A DNA stretch of 64,000 bases from Deltaproteobacteria bacterium (GCA_020632715.1 JACKFA010000007.1:1-64000), one strand, 5' to 3'; positions 15,163 to 24,624 are shown, counted from the stretch's first letter. Program-made: numbers and translations. The notes: a model not told the origin generated them from the sequence alone.

Positions 15163-17568
15163 TCAGGTCCCGAACACCAGGTCGAGCGTGACCGTCGCCG
15201 GCGCCTTCCCGGCCGCGACCGCGGCGAGCGTCATCGTCCGCAGCCTCGCGATGAGCCCCGACATCGACGCGAGCGCGCTGACGCCGGTGGACTTCAACAT
15301 CCGCGCGCTCAGCGCCCGCCCGTCCGCGCCGAAGCGGAGCTCGATCCGGATCGTCCCGGTCGTCGCCTTCACGTTCGCCGCCCGGACCGTCGCGTCGAGC
15401 GACGCCTGGTTCGCGCGGATCCACGTCTTGGCCTCGGCGACCGCGCCCGCCGTGGTGCTCGTCACCTGGACCACCCGCACCGTCCGCAGCGTCCCCGCCG
15501 CCTTCCCGTCCGGCTTCTTCTCGACCGGCGCCTCGACCTCGGCCTCGTCCGCGTCCACGCTCGGCGCCGGCTCCCGCACCGCCATCTTCATCGGCCGTGG
15601 CGGGGCCGCCGACGGCGCCGCGCTGTAGCTGCGCGACCGCCCGAGCACCCCGCCGCCCGCCGAGCCGTACGCCATGCCGCCGACGGCGCTGTCCTCGACC
15701 CCCTCCGGCAGCGGCAGCGGCTGCTTCACGGTCGTCGACTTCCCGTCCTTGTTCCGGACCTCCTGATCGACCGCCACGAACGACGTGTACTCGGTCATCA
15801 GGTGGTAATCGAGCCCGAGCTGCGTGACCTCCTTCACGCGCGCGTCGTCCGCGCGCAGCCGGTTCAGGTCCGACAGCGCCGCGATCCGGTGCCGCGCCCA
15901 CAGGTAGCGGAGCGCCTCGTTCCCCGCGCTCGGCTTCGAGTCCGCCACGTTCAGCGTCTTCTCGAACTTGCCCTCGCCCGAGAGCCCGCTCACCGTGATC
16001 GTCCCGCTCGCCTTCCCGCGGTACTTCCCGAACACGAGCACCGGCCGCGACGCGAACAGGTCGGGCACCGTCTTCGGCTCGACGTCGTACGCGTCGAACC
16101 CGCTGTACGTCACGCTGATGTTGGTCAGCGCCGGCGCGTCGATCATCGCCACGAGCTTCGCCGACTTCTCGGCCGCGTCGTCGTCGTGCATCACGATGAA
16201 CGGCTCGCCCATCCCGACGCGCGCCATCCCCTCGATGAGGTAGCGGTTCACGCTCGACCCGATGCCGAACGCGAAGAGGTTGGCGTTGCCGAGGTTGTCG
16301 CGGATGAGCTCGAACACCTCCGGCTCGACCGAGATGTAGCCGTCCGTCACCACCACGAACGTGCGCGAGAAGCTCTCCGGCGTCGGCAGCGACAGCGCCT
16401 TCTTCAGCGCCTCGAGGATCCGCGTCCCGCCGCCGCCCGTCGACGCCGCGAGCTGCGCCTCGGCCGCCTTGATGTTCGCCTCGGTCGCCGGGAGGCTCTC
16501 CGGCGAGAGCAGGCGCGGCGTGCTCTCGAACTCCATGATGTTGAAGCGGTCCGTCGGCTTCATCCCCTTGAAGAGGCCGTACATCGCCTTCTTCGCGGTC
16601 TCGAGCGGGAAGCCGTGCATCGACCCCGACACGTCGAGGATGAAGATGTACTCGCGGCTCGGCATCTGCTTCGGCGCGACGCGCGCCGGCGGCTGCACCA
16701 TCGTCATGAAGAACTTCTCGCCCTTGTCCTCGAAGAGCAGCACCCCCGACGCGATCTTGTCGCCCGCGAGCTGGTACTGCAGCACGAAGTCCTTCGTGCC
16801 CGCAGCACCCTTGTTCGGGAGCGTCACCGTCGCCGTGTCGCCGTTCGCGGAGAGCGTCGTCGAGATCGGGTGCGACGACGACGTCACACGCTTGATCGGC
16901 AGCCCCGCCGCGATCGTCGCCGTCACGTCCCAGCCGTACGACGGCTTCTCGCCGGCGTGCGTGTAGGGCGTCTCCGTGAAGCCCTCGGCCTTCCCGCTCT
17001 CGCCCGTGAAGCGCGGCCCCACGACCGCCGGGTAGACGAGCTCGTACACGCCCGCCTCGGGCACGAGGACCTCGGTGTAGTCGAGCTCCACCGTGATGCG
17101 GTCGCCCGGCAGGATGTTCGCGACGTTCATCGTGAAGACGTTCGGCCGGTCTTGCTCGAGCAGGCTCGCGCTCTTGCCCTCGGCCTTCGCGGCCTCGTAG
17201 AGCTTGCGCGCCTCCTCCTTCTTCTGGATCTCGGCCACGATGGTCCGCTCACCGATCGTCATCCGCATCCCGAACACGGCCGACTTCGTCGACCCGGGGA
17301 ACACGTAGATGGCCTCGAGCGTGTCCTTGCCGTCGTTCTTGTAGACCTGCGTCACCTTCACGGAGGCGATGGTCCCCGCGATGTGGACGTCCGCCTTCGT
17401 CGACTCGAGCGGCATCGTGTCGGTGTCTCCGGAGCCTCCCTTCACGACGAAGTAGGGGGAGCCGGTGCGATCGAGGTCCTGCTTCTCCGGCGTCGCCCCC
17501 GCGGGTGCGGCGGCGGCGGCGGTGACGAGGAGCGTCGAGAAGAGCGCGAGAAGTGGGCGCAAGGTCAT
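15163..17568 (-). CDS. VIT/VWA-domain exported protein with TonB-like C-terminus
   Basis: 801 aa with a strong Shine-Dalgarno (AGGAGG) just before ATG 17568 and a signal peptide (LRPLLALFSTLLVTAAAAA). Residues about 35-165 form a VIT domain (TQVYKNDGKDTLEAIYVFP; AEIQKKEEARKLYEAAKAEG; VEAxL-type DYTEVLVPEAGVYELVYP). The VWA domain begins near residue 307 with MIDAS motif LDVSGSM (312-317) and continues through FVVVTDGYIS. A Pro/Glu-rich linker leads to a C-terminal AgmX/PglI- or TonB-like domain (GTIRIELRFGADGRALSARMLKSTG). The architecture resembles inter-alpha-trypsin-inhibitor heavy-chain-like proteins. It probably acts at the envelope. Confidence 0.88.
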   Translation of the reverse strand: MTLRPLLALFSTLLVTAAAAAPAGATPEKQDLDRTGSPYFVVKGGSGDTDTMPLESTKADVHIAGTIASVKVTQVYKNDGKDTLEAIYVFPGSTKSAVFGMRMTIGERTIVAEIQKKEEARKLYEAAKAEGKSASLLEQDRPNVFTMNVANILPGDRITVELDYTEVLVPEAGVYELVYPAVVGPRFTGESGKAEGFTETPYTHAGEKPSYGWDVTATIAAGLPIKRVTSSSHPISTTLSANGDTATVTLPNKGAAGTKDFVLQYQLAGDKIASGVLLFEDKGEKFFMTMVQPPARVAPKQMPSREYIFILDVSGSMHGFPLETAKKAMYGLFKGMKPTDRFNIMEFESTPRLLSPESLPATEANIKAAEAQLAASTGGGGTRILEALKKALSLPTPESFSRTFVVVTDGYISVEPEVFELIRDNLGNANLFAFGIGSSVNRYLIEGMARVGMGEPFIVMHDDDAAEKSAKLVAMIDAPALTNISVTYSGFDAYDVEPKTVPDLFASRPVLVFGKYRGKASGTITVSGLSGEGKFEKTLNVADSKPSAGNEALRYLWARHRIAALSDLNRLRADDARVKEVTQLGLDYHLMTEYTSFVAVDQEVRNKDGKSTTVKQPLPLPEGVEDSAVGGMAYGSAGGGVLGRSRSYSAAPSAAPPRPMKMAVREPAPSVDADEAEVEAPVEKKPDGKAAGTLRTVRVVQVTSTTAGAVAEAKTWIRANQASLDATVRAANVKATTGTIRIELRFGADGRALSARMLKSTGVSALASMSGLIARLRTMTLAAVAAGKAPATVTLDLVFGT

Positions 17569-17773
17569 TCCTCCTGGTGGTGACGCTGACAGAGGGCTTC
17601 GACGGCCGGTCCCCCGCTTGGGTCTCATTTTTCTCCCGCTCGCGACCCGCGCCGGAGCCCAGGCCGCTGGTGACGCCGCGCCCGTCCTGGTTTAGGGTCG
17701 TGCCCACGCGACGACGCCCTCGCGGCGCCGGCGCCCCGCCGACGACCGATCCGCCGCCGACGACGAGGACCCC

Positions 17774-18724
17774 ATGAGTATCGACGAGACCGACCAGATC
17801 CTGGACCGCCTGGAGTTGATCGAGGACCGCTGCGAGCTCGCCGACGACGACGAGCGCGAGCTCGTGCTGGCGAGCCTCCGGTCCGACGACGAGGACGTGC
17901 GCGAGGCCGCCAAGGCCGCCGCCAACGCGGCCATCGACGACGCGCTCTGCGAGGCCCTCCTCGACCTGCTCGCCGACGGCGACGCCGATCCCGAGGCCCG
18001 GAGCGGCGCCGCCATCGCGCTCGGGCCGTCGCTCGAGCTCTGCGACGTCGACGGCTTCGACGACGAGGACGCGACGCCGCCCATCAGCGAGGAGATGTTC
18101 ACGCGGACGCGGGCCGCGCTGAAGGCGATCTATCGCGACGCCAAGGCGCCGACGATCGTGCGCCGGCGCGCCCTCGAGGCGGCCGTGCGCGCCCCCGAGG
18201 AGTGGCAGGAGGGCGCCGTGCGTGGCGCGTGGAAGTCGGGCGACCCCGAGTGGCGCGTGACCGCCATCTTCTCGATGGGGATCCTCGGCGGCTTCGACGA
18301 GACCATCATCGAGGCCATGGACGACGCCGACGTCGACATCGCCTGCGAGGCCGTCTACGCGTCCATGGAGGCGAGTATCGAGTCGGCCGTGCCGAAGCTC
18401 ATCGGCTTCGCGCGCAACGCCGACGCCGATCAGTCGCTGCGGCTCGCCGCCATCGAGACGCTCGGCGGGATCGGCGGGGATCTCGGCATCGCGGCGCTCG
18501 AGGAGCTCTCGGCCGACGACGACGACGAGATCGCCGCCGCCGCGGACGACGCGCTGGACATGCAGGCCGCCATCACGGAGCTCGTCGGTGTCGGCCTCGA
18601 CGACGACGACGACTACGAGTTCGAGGACGACGACGCCGACGACGAGGACGACGACGACGACTACGAGTTCGAGGACGACGACGCCGATCCCGAGGACGAC
18701 GAGGAGAAGGAGCCGCCGAACTGA
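17774..18724 (+). CDS. HEAT-repeat protein with acidic tail
   Basis: 316 aa, cytoplasmic. The first 260 residues are paired helices of HEAT/PBS-lyase type (for example EDVREAAKAAANAAIDD, PEWRVTAIFSMGILGGFDE, LRLAAIETLGGIGGDLGIAALEEL). The C-terminal 55 residues are almost only Asp/Glu. They contain a duplicated block with core DDDDDYEFEDDDAD encoded by two 48-bp repeats (about 18602-18697). HEAT scaffolds bind proteins, and the acidic tail could bind a basic partner or metal. The specific role is unknown. The ATG at 17774 follows a gap divergent from the VIT/VWA gene. Confidence 0.85.
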   Translation: MSIDETDQILDRLELIEDRCELADDDERELVLASLRSDDEDVREAAKAAANAAIDDALCEALLDLLADGDADPEARSGAAIALGPSLELCDVDGFDDEDATPPISEEMFTRTRAALKAIYRDAKAPTIVRRRALEAAVRAPEEWQEGAVRGAWKSGDPEWRVTAIFSMGILGGFDETIIEAMDDADVDIACEAVYASMEASIESAVPKLIGFARNADADQSLRLAAIETLGGIGGDLGIAALEELSADDDDEIAAAADDALDMQAAITELVGVGLDDDDDYEFEDDDADDEDDDDDYEFEDDDADPEDDEEKEPPN

Positions 18725-18742
18725 CGTCGGGCTCCGCCCTGG

Positions 18743-18922
18743 CTACGAGCCCGACGCTGCCGTGCTCGGCGCGCTGTGCTGGTCGACGTTGCCCGCGAGG
18801 GCGAGGAGGCCGCACTCGACGAGGTCGAGGAGGAGCCGCGCGTCGGTCGGCTCGAGCGGCTGGCTGGTCTGGACGCGCTGGCGGATGAGGGCGAGACGAC
18901 GACGGATGGTCGGAGTTTCCAT
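18743..18922 (-). CDS. Small helical protein, 59 aa
   Basis: A short frame on the minus strand starts at ATG 18922 (METPTIRRRLALIRQRV) and ends with TAG at 18743. It has a balanced composition and a plausible helical pattern (TDARLLLDLVECGLLALAGNV), with GC-rich third codon positions like those of its neighbours. It fills the gap between the HEAT gene and the transporter gene, both convergent on the region. No family is recognised. It could be spurious. Confidence 0.4.
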   Translation of the reverse strand: METPTIRRRLALIRQRVQTSQPLEPTDARLLLDLVECGLLALAGNVDQHSAPSTAASGS

Positions 18923-19000
18923 GAGGCGATTCTTCGGGCCGTCGGGAGCGACCCTTGAGCAGAATCGTCGGTCTGGTCAGCGCGCCGCGCTATGGGGCGA

Positions 19001-20353
19001 TCACGCAGGCCCCGGCGAGGTCGCTGGCGCGTCGGCCGTCACGGGCTTCCGCGCCGCGCGGATGAAGTAGAGCATCGATCCGAGGAAGAACGCCGTGCAG
19101 AGGATCGAGGTCAGGTACGAGAACCCGCGGAAGAACGGGAGCCAGCCCACGTCGTGGCTCCCGAAGTCCTTGTAGAGCACGACGAAGACGTAGCCGAGGT
19201 AGCCCACGGCGTCGGTCACGTAGATCATGAAGCCGGCGGTCGCGACGATGCCGACGGCCGCGATGAGGCGGTCGAAGAGGACGCACCCGAAGGGCACGTA
19301 GGCGAGGTAGAGGCCGAGCCCGATGAGGATCATCCAGGTGACCGCGTCGATGGCGCCGGCGTCGAAGAGGGCCATCGACACGCCGACGAGCGCCGTCCCG
19401 GCGGCCATCAGGAGGTGCACGACCCAGAGGGCGCGGCGGTTGTTCCGCACGAGGAAGAGGAAGCCGAGGGCGATCATCACGCCGAACGCGATGGGGAGCT
19501 CGGTCCCGGTCATGAGCGCGGCCATCTCGTCGCCCTTCTTGCCGACGGCGTTCCAGATCTCCTTCGCGAAGTCGTCGCGCACCCCGCGGTACGCCGTGAG
19601 GAAGAAGTAGAGCGCCGTGAGCAGGAGGAGCCCGGGCCAGTACCGCTTCAAGAAGGCGCGCCGCTTCGCGCCGTCCATCGGCTCGCGCTTCGTGCGGAGC
19701 GCCTCGTCCTCGGCGGTCGGCGGCGGGAGCTGCGACAGGAGGAAGACCACGAGCAGGAGCGGCAGGACGAAGAAGGCGCCGGAGACGAAGGGCATCAGGT
19801 CCTCGGAGACGCCGAGGTCCTTGTGGACCCAGGTCCCGACGGACTTCATGATGCCGCTCGCGATGATGTACGAGGCGGAGAGGCCGGCGCCGAGGATCTC
19901 CGAGACCTTGCGCCCCTCGAGGTAGCCGAAGACGAGCCCCCAGATCATGCCGAGCGGGAGCCCGTTCACGAAGAGCCAGAGGGCGCTCCAGGGGTGCGGC
20001 GTCACGGCGAAGAGGCCGAGCGCGCCCTCGGCGACGCCGATGAGCAGCACGATGGCGAGCCCGCGGCGGGCGCCCGACATCTCGCTCACGATCTTGATGC
20101 CGGCGAACTTCGACAGCGTGTAGCCGAGCACCTGCGAGATGACGAAGAGCGACTTCAGCGCGAGCGGCGGGAGCGCCGCGATCGCGACCGACTCGCCCTC
20201 CCAGGAGCCGGCCGTGAACGGCTTCCGGAACCCGTACATGCACAGGTACGTCAGGAACGCCGCGGCGATCGCGTACGTCGAGAAGGCGGCCGAGTTCGTG
20301 CGGCTCAGCCAGCGGGTGATGGGCGACCGGGGGTGCTGCGCGACGACGGACAC
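19001..20353 (-). CDS. MFS-like membrane transporter (DUF5690-type)
   Basis: About 450 aa with 12 predicted TM helices. The opening segment TYLCMYGFRKPFTAGSW matches the DUF5690/MFS signature (YxxMYxFRKPFTA). The loop after TM2-3 and the central cytoplasmic loop (about residues 205-235, rich in charged residues) fit MFS topology. I chose GTG 20353 because GGAG lies 5 bp upstream; a GTG at 20455 in the same frame would add a Gly/Pro-rich extension. The substrate is unknown. An MFS phosphate-ester antiporter-like relative is possible. Confidence 0.75.
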   Translation of the reverse strand: MSVVAQHPRSPITRWLSRTNSAAFSTYAIAAAFLTYLCMYGFRKPFTAGSWEGESVAIAALPPLALKSLFVISQVLGYTLSKFAGIKIVSEMSGARRGLAIVLLIGVAEGALGLFAVTPHPWSALWLFVNGLPLGMIWGLVFGYLEGRKVSEILGAGLSASYIIASGIMKSVGTWVHKDLGVSEDLMPFVSGAFFVLPLLLVVFLLSQLPPPTAEDEALRTKREPMDGAKRRAFLKRYWPGLLLLTALYFFLTAYRGVRDDFAKEIWNAVGKKGDEMAALMTGTELPIAFGVMIALGFLFLVRNNRRALWVVHLLMAAGTALVGVSMALFDAGAIDAVTWMILIGLGLYLAYVPFGCVLFDRLIAAVGIVATAGFMIYVTDAVGYLGYVFVVLYKDFGSHDVGWLPFFRGFSYLTSILCTAFFLGSMLYFIRAARKPVTADAPATSPGPA

Positions 20354-20491
20354 GGGCGCTCCAGGCACGGGAGGGAGTCCGGCGGACTGCACCACATCGC
20401 CGCCGGGCCCGCCACCGGGGCCGCGTGACAATTGCGTGACGGATCGGGCGCTCACCCAGCGCGCGCCGCGCTCATCGCGCGGGAGGCGGCG

Positions 20492-21520
20492 TCAGAAGCA
20501 GGCGTCCGCCTGCCGTACGCGGGCGATCTCGTCGAGGAGCTCGGGCGCGAGGACCAGGTCCTCGAGGACGTCGTCGTCGATCCCGAGGCTCGGCGTGTCG
20601 GCCGTGAGGTCGAGGAACATCCAGGCGCGCCCCCACACGGTGAGCACGAGCTCGCGCCAGCAGGCGTCGCCCGTGATGAAGGCGTAGACCTCGGGGGCCT
20701 CGAGGCGCGTGAGGTGGAGGTAGCGCTCCATGTACCAGAGGAACGTGAGGATCCCGTCGCGCGCGGTGATCGACGCGAAGCGCGGGATCTGGTCCTGGAA
20801 GGCGTAGTCCGTCGCGAGCGAGTTCACGTACTGGACGGCCTCCTCCATGAGCATGTTGAAGCCCTGCTCGCTGCCCGGGTCGACGAGGTAGGTCTGCTTG
20901 TAGAAGTCGTCGGGGAGGAGGGCGTCGTAGGCGTCGGCCGTGATGGCGCTCCGCGGGAGCGTGTTGCCGCCGCGCGCCGTGGTGTCGCCCTTCCGGCACG
21001 TGAGGATCGTGGCCTCGTCGATGACGTAGGTGTTCACGCCGAAGCCGCCGCGCGCGCCGTCGAGGAGGTGCCCGCACTCGTGCACGATGGTCGACAGGCG
21101 CTGCGCCATCGTCTCGGCCGAGCCCGTCGCGCCCTGCGCGAACGCGGTCACGCAGTTCGTGCGCGTGTACTCGGTGACGGCGTGCGTGACGAGGAAGGCG
21201 CCCGTCGGGTAGCGCGACGCGAGCGTGCTCGTCACGAAGCCGTCGTACGCCGCGGCCGAGTAGCCCGAGAGCGCCGACGTGATGTCCGCCGCGACGACCG
21301 GGAGCGCCTCGCTCCAGGTGCCGTCGGTGCAGCGCGGGTCGCGGATGGGCGTCTCGCCGGGCGCGACGAAGGTGTCCGCGCCGGTCGTCGTGTCACCGGA
21401 GACGGCGTCGCCGGAGACGGCGTCCGAGGTCGCGCCGCCGCCACCGCCGCCCGGGCTGTCGCACCCGCCCGCGGCCGCCGCCAGCGCGAGCGCCAGCATC
21501 GCCTCCCGTAGCCCTCGCAT
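20492..21520 (-). CDS. HExxH lipoprotein, putative zinc peptidase
   Basis: 342 aa. Signal peptide with lipobox ending at Cys20 (LALAAAAGGC), then a Gly-rich and Asp/Thr/Val-rich linker with the short duplication DAVSGDAVSGD. The motif HECGH sits at 147-151 in a helix (TMAQRLSTIVHECGHLLDGA), as in zincin peptidases. A downstream E-rich helix (NMLMEEAVQYVNSLA) could provide the third ligand. The last 100 residues are helical. No known family is assigned. The ATG at 21520 has GGAGG 9 bp upstream. It is divergent from the VKOR operon. Confidence 0.7.
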   Translation of the reverse strand: MRGLREAMLALALAAAAGGCDSPGGGGGGATSDAVSGDAVSGDTTTGADTFVAPGETPIRDPRCTDGTWSEALPVVAADITSALSGYSAAAYDGFVTSTLASRYPTGAFLVTHAVTEYTRTNCVTAFAQGATGSAETMAQRLSTIVHECGHLLDGARGGFGVNTYVIDEATILTCRKGDTTARGGNTLPRSAITADAYDALLPDDFYKQTYLVDPGSEQGFNMLMEEAVQYVNSLATDYAFQDQIPRFASITARDGILTFLWYMERYLHLTRLEAPEVYAFITGDACWRELVLTVWGRAWMFLDLTADTPSLGIDDDVLEDLVLAPELLDEIARVRQADACF

Positions 21521-21807
21521 CGTGTCTCGCCTCCGTCCGTCGCGTCGTGTCGTGTCGTGTCGTGGCGCGCGTCTGCCCGCGCCGGCAGGGTAGACAACGT
21601 CGGCCCGGCGCGCCGTTCGAAAACCCGGCCCGCGGTCGATTGTAACTACCGGCATGGGCGCCGAAGCGCACGCGGAATGGACAAGAACGCCGTTTGTTCC
21701 TATGCGCTGCGCGATCGAGGCGCCCGCCGCTGGGGAGCGTGCCGGCGCCGAGACCACCCCGCACCTTCACCCGCGGGTCGCGCCTCTCCCGCTCCCATGG
21801 AGTGTCC

Positions 21808-23118
21808 ATGCCCGTCCCCGAGAACGAGCCCGGGTTCCGAGACCTCGACGACGTCGGCCCGAGCGAGCTCACCGAGACCGTCGTCCGCCGGGACGACGGC
21901 GACGACGGCCTCCTCGCCCGGAAGACGCCCCCCGGCTGGCTCTGGCTCACGGCCATCGCCGCCGCGGTCGGCGTCTACTTCGCCGCCGTGTCCGCGCACG
22001 ACTTCATCCTCCACCTCGACGGGCAGGTGCACGCGATCACCTGCAGCGTCGCGCCCGGCTCCGACCCGGTCCTCGGCGCGTCGGGCTGCAAGGCGGCGAT
22101 GCTCTCGCCCTACTCGTCGTTTTTCCGGCAGAGCTACTGGGGCGGGATCCCGGTCGCCGTGCTCGCGCTCGGGGTCTTCGCGTTCCTGACGGCGTTCGCC
22201 GCGTACCTCGCGCTCCGGCGCGGCACGAGCCGGAAGGACACGGGCTTCCTGTGGCTCGCGACGCTGCTGCCGGTCGGCACGAGCGCCGTCTACTACTACC
22301 TCGCGACGAGCGAGGTCGGCGCCATCTGCCAGGTCTGCGCGGGGATCTACGTGGCCTCGGCGCTCACGTTCGTCCTCGCCGGGGTCGCCCACTGGCGCGC
22401 GGTGAGCGGCGGCCCGGGCGGGCTCCCGTGGGGGCGCTACGCGCTCTGGTTCGCGGAGGGCGTGGCGTTCGTCGGGCTCATGGTGCTCGTGTACGTGTCG
22501 GCCGCGCCGACGGAGCGCCACACGCTCTCGGGCTGCGGGCGGCTCGTCGAGACGAAGGCGGAGCCGGGGCTCCTCATCTCGCTCCCGCGCGCCCCGGAGG
22601 CGGACACGCCGGCGCTCGCGGTGCTGGATCCGCTGTGTCCGGCCTGCAAGGCGTTCGACCAGCGGGTCGCGCAGTCGGGGCTCGGCGGGCGGCTCGCGAC
22701 GGACGTGCTGCTCTTCCCGCTCGACAAGCCGTGCAACTGGATGGTGAAGGAGTCGCTGCACCCGGGCGCGTGCGCGGTGACGGAGGCCATCCACTGCGCT
22801 CCCGAGGACGCGCAGGCGATGCTCGACTACGCGTTCGCGCACCAGGAGGAGCTGCTCGCGCTCGGGCGCGAGGACGACGCGAAGCTGCGGGCGGAGCTCG
22901 AGCGGGTGTTCCCGAAGGTGCAGGGGTGCCTCGGGAGCGCGCGGGTGAAGGCCATCGTGAACAAGAGCCTGCGCTGGGCGGTGCCGAACGCGCTCAACGT
23001 GCAGACGCCGCAGCTCTTCATCGAGGGGAAGCGGCTCTGCGACGAGGACACGGACCTCGGGCTCGACTACACGCTGAACCGGTTCCTGAACGGCCCGAAG
23101 GCGGAGGTGACGCCATGA
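21808..23118 (+). CDS. Vitamin K epoxide reductase-thioredoxin-like fusion
   Basis: 436 aa. The N-terminal half is a VKOR domain with 4-5 TM helices, the loop Cys pair (ITCSVAPGS...SGCKAAM) and the quinone-proximal CxxC in EVGAICQVCAGIY. The C-terminal half is a DsbA/thioredoxin-like domain with its own CPAC motif (DPLCPACKAFDQRV) and a cis-Pro-type TPQLFIEGKRLC segment. Fused VKOR-Trx enzymes form disulfides in exported proteins and pass electrons to quinone. ATG 21808 has GGAG 6 bp upstream. The stop overlaps the next start (ATGA), so this is the first gene of a redox operon. Confidence 0.9.
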   Translation: MPVPENEPGFRDLDDVGPSELTETVVRRDDGDDGLLARKTPPGWLWLTAIAAAVGVYFAAVSAHDFILHLDGQVHAITCSVAPGSDPVLGASGCKAAMLSPYSSFFRQSYWGGIPVAVLALGVFAFLTAFAAYLALRRGTSRKDTGFLWLATLLPVGTSAVYYYLATSEVGAICQVCAGIYVASALTFVLAGVAHWRAVSGGPGGLPWGRYALWFAEGVAFVGLMVLVYVSAAPTERHTLSGCGRLVETKAEPGLLISLPRAPEADTPALAVLDPLCPACKAFDQRVAQSGLGGRLATDVLLFPLDKPCNWMVKESLHPGACAVTEAIHCAPEDAQAMLDYAFAHQEELLALGREDDAKLRAELERVFPKVQGCLGSARVKAIVNKSLRWAVPNALNVQTPQLFIEGKRLCDEDTDLGLDYTLNRFLNGPKAEVTP

Positions 23119-23804
23119 GGATCGACGTGCGCCACATCGCGGCGCTGGTGGTCGGCGCGGCGGTGCCGGCGGTGATGTTGTCGTCGTGGCTCGGCGACGC
23201 GAGCGAGAGCCTGGCGGCGGCGGGGCCGTCGCCGCGGAAGGTGGCGGTGGCGAGCGTCGCGGAGGAGGGCTACTGCACGGCGAACCTGAAGCAGATCGTG
23301 CGGCGGGTGGCCGGGAGCTGTGGGCTCATCGACGCGAGCGGCGGCCGCGGCTGTCAGCCGGCGGACGCGGCGAAGGTGGCGTCGCTGTCGGGGGAGGACT
23401 TCAACGCGCTCTTCCTGCCGCTCGCGGACCGGGTGCGCATCATCCAGTTCGACCAGGCGAAGGCGGACCTCGACGAGGGGGCGGTGCGCGCGGTGGAGGA
23501 GGCGTGGGCGGACCGGGGAGGCGCGAGCTTCTTCTTCGTGGTGGCGCGGGCGAGCCCGGAGGGTTCTGTGGACAAGAACCGGGAGCTGTCGGAGAAACGC
23601 GCGAAGGCGGTGCTCGACCACCTCGAGGCGCGCTTCGGGGACCCGGACATCAAGCGCCAGGTGGGTCTCCTGTGGCTCGGTGAGGAGTTCGCCCAGCTCG
23701 ACGAGACGTTCTGTCAGTGGAAGCGGAGCCGAGGAGATCAGGAGTGCGACGCGAAGCAGATCAACCGCAGCGCCTTCATCGCGTGGATCGATTGCTCGAT
23801 CTAG
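23115..23804 (+). CDS. OmpA-like exported protein
   Basis: 229 aa with an N-terminal signal/anchor (HIAALVVGAAVPAVMLSSW). The C-terminal half resembles an OmpA/MotB peptidoglycan-binding fold. The strand VRIIQFDQAKADLDEGAVRAVEEAW is followed by the helix SVDKNRELSEKRAKAVLDHL, which matches the NxxLSxxRAxAV signature. Several Cys residues (SYC, SCG, GRGC, ETFC, QEC, DCS) fit a substrate of the adjoining VKOR/TlpA system. The start overlaps the VKOR stop by 4 bp. The last codons overlap the next start by 22 bp. Confidence 0.75.
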   Translation: MRIDVRHIAALVVGAAVPAVMLSSWLGDASESLAAAGPSPRKVAVASVAEEGYCTANLKQIVRRVAGSCGLIDASGGRGCQPADAAKVASLSGEDFNALFLPLADRVRIIQFDQAKADLDEGAVRAVEEAWADRGGASFFFVVARASPEGSVDKNRELSEKRAKAVLDHLEARFGDPDIKRQVGLLWLGEEFAQLDETFCQWKRSRGDQECDAKQINRSAFIAWIDCSI

Positions 23805-24424
23805 CAGGCTTCATCGGGGTCGTCGCCGTGGTCGCGCTGACGACCGCGGCGTGCGGCGGGAAGAAGGGCGGCGACGGCGGCGCGGGGGCGGCGGCCGTGA
23901 AGCCGGCGCCGGTGCTCGCGCCGATGGACATGGAGGCGGCGAAGTCGTTCTGCGACCGCTCGTGGCCGGGCGAGGGGGCGGGGGCCGTGGACTGGGCGGC
24001 GCCTGCGCTGAAGGAGCTGCCGGGGACGCAGGCGGCGCCTGAGCCGAAGGCCGGGTGGCGCTGGATCAACTTCTGGGCGACGTGGTGCGCGCCGTGCCTC
24101 GAGGAGATGCCGCTGCTCGCGAAGTGGGCGGCGGCGCTCGGGGGCGAGGGGGCGCCGGTCGCGATCGAGCTCTGGAGCATGGACGAGGACCAGGGCAAGC
24201 TCGCGGCCTGGGTCCGGAAGAACGGGGCGACGGCGGCGGGGCCGGTGCGCTGGGTGGAGAGCACGGCGGCGCTGTCGGCGACGCTGACGAAGCTCGGGCT
24301 CGACCCGGACGCGTCGCTGCCGATCCACGCCCTCGTCGACGGGAACGGGAAGCTCCGCTGCGTGCGGATGGGCTTCGTCCACGCGAACGACTACGGCACG
24401 ATCCGCCGCATCATCGGGCTCTGA
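23783..24424 (+). CDS. TlpA-like thioredoxin lipoprotein
   Basis: 213 aa from GTG 23783 (MDRLLDLAG...), which gives a lipoprotein signal ending in TTAAC-GG. The thioredoxin domain has the TlpA/ResA active site FWATWCAPCLEEMP and a cis-Pro loop (ASLPIHALVDGNGKLR). Family members reduce or isomerise disulfides in the periplasm using electrons from a membrane carrier. The start lies 22 bp inside the OmpA-like gene, so the three genes form one operon. The 3' end, with the adjacent repeat, has been tandemly duplicated just downstream. Confidence 0.88.
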   Translation: MDRLLDLAGFIGVVAVVALTTAACGGKKGGDGGAGAAAVKPAPVLAPMDMEAAKSFCDRSWPGEGAGAVDWAAPALKELPGTQAAPEPKAGWRWINFWATWCAPCLEEMPLLAKWAAALGGEGAPVAIELWSMDEDQGKLAAWVRKNGATAAGPVRWVESTAALSATLTKLGLDPDASLPIHALVDGNGKLRCVRMGFVHANDYGTIRRIIGL

Positions 24425-24573
24425 GGCAGGCGGGCGGCCACGAGGGCCGCCCCTACGTGGCGACGAGGTCGGCGGCGGCGCGAACGACTACGCGGCACGA
24501 TCCGCCGCATCATCGGGCTCTGAGGCAGGCGGGCGGCTACGAGGGCCGCCCTTACGTGGCGACGAGGTCGGCG
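24382..24573. repeat. Tandem duplication of the TlpA 3' end plus REP-like hairpin
   Basis: Copy 1 (24382-24474) spans the last codons of the TlpA-like gene, its stop and a GGGCGGCC-loop-GGCCGCCC hairpin (24432-24456). Copy 2 (24479-24573) repeats nearly the same sequence with a 2-bp insertion and a few substitutions, including the hairpin at 24531-24555. Copy 2 has no upstream gene body, so it is a partial duplication, not a second gene. Confidence 0.8.
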
Positions 24574-24624
24574 TTCGGCGCGACCACTGCGGGCACCGCC
24601 CGCGCGACCCCAGTCGACCCGGCG

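Noticed and set aside
18776..18958. Plus-strand frame of 60 aa in the gap after the HEAT gene
   Set aside because: It lies opposite the better-looking minus-strand frame 18743-18922, begins at GTG with no ribosome site, and has a low-complexity acidic composition.
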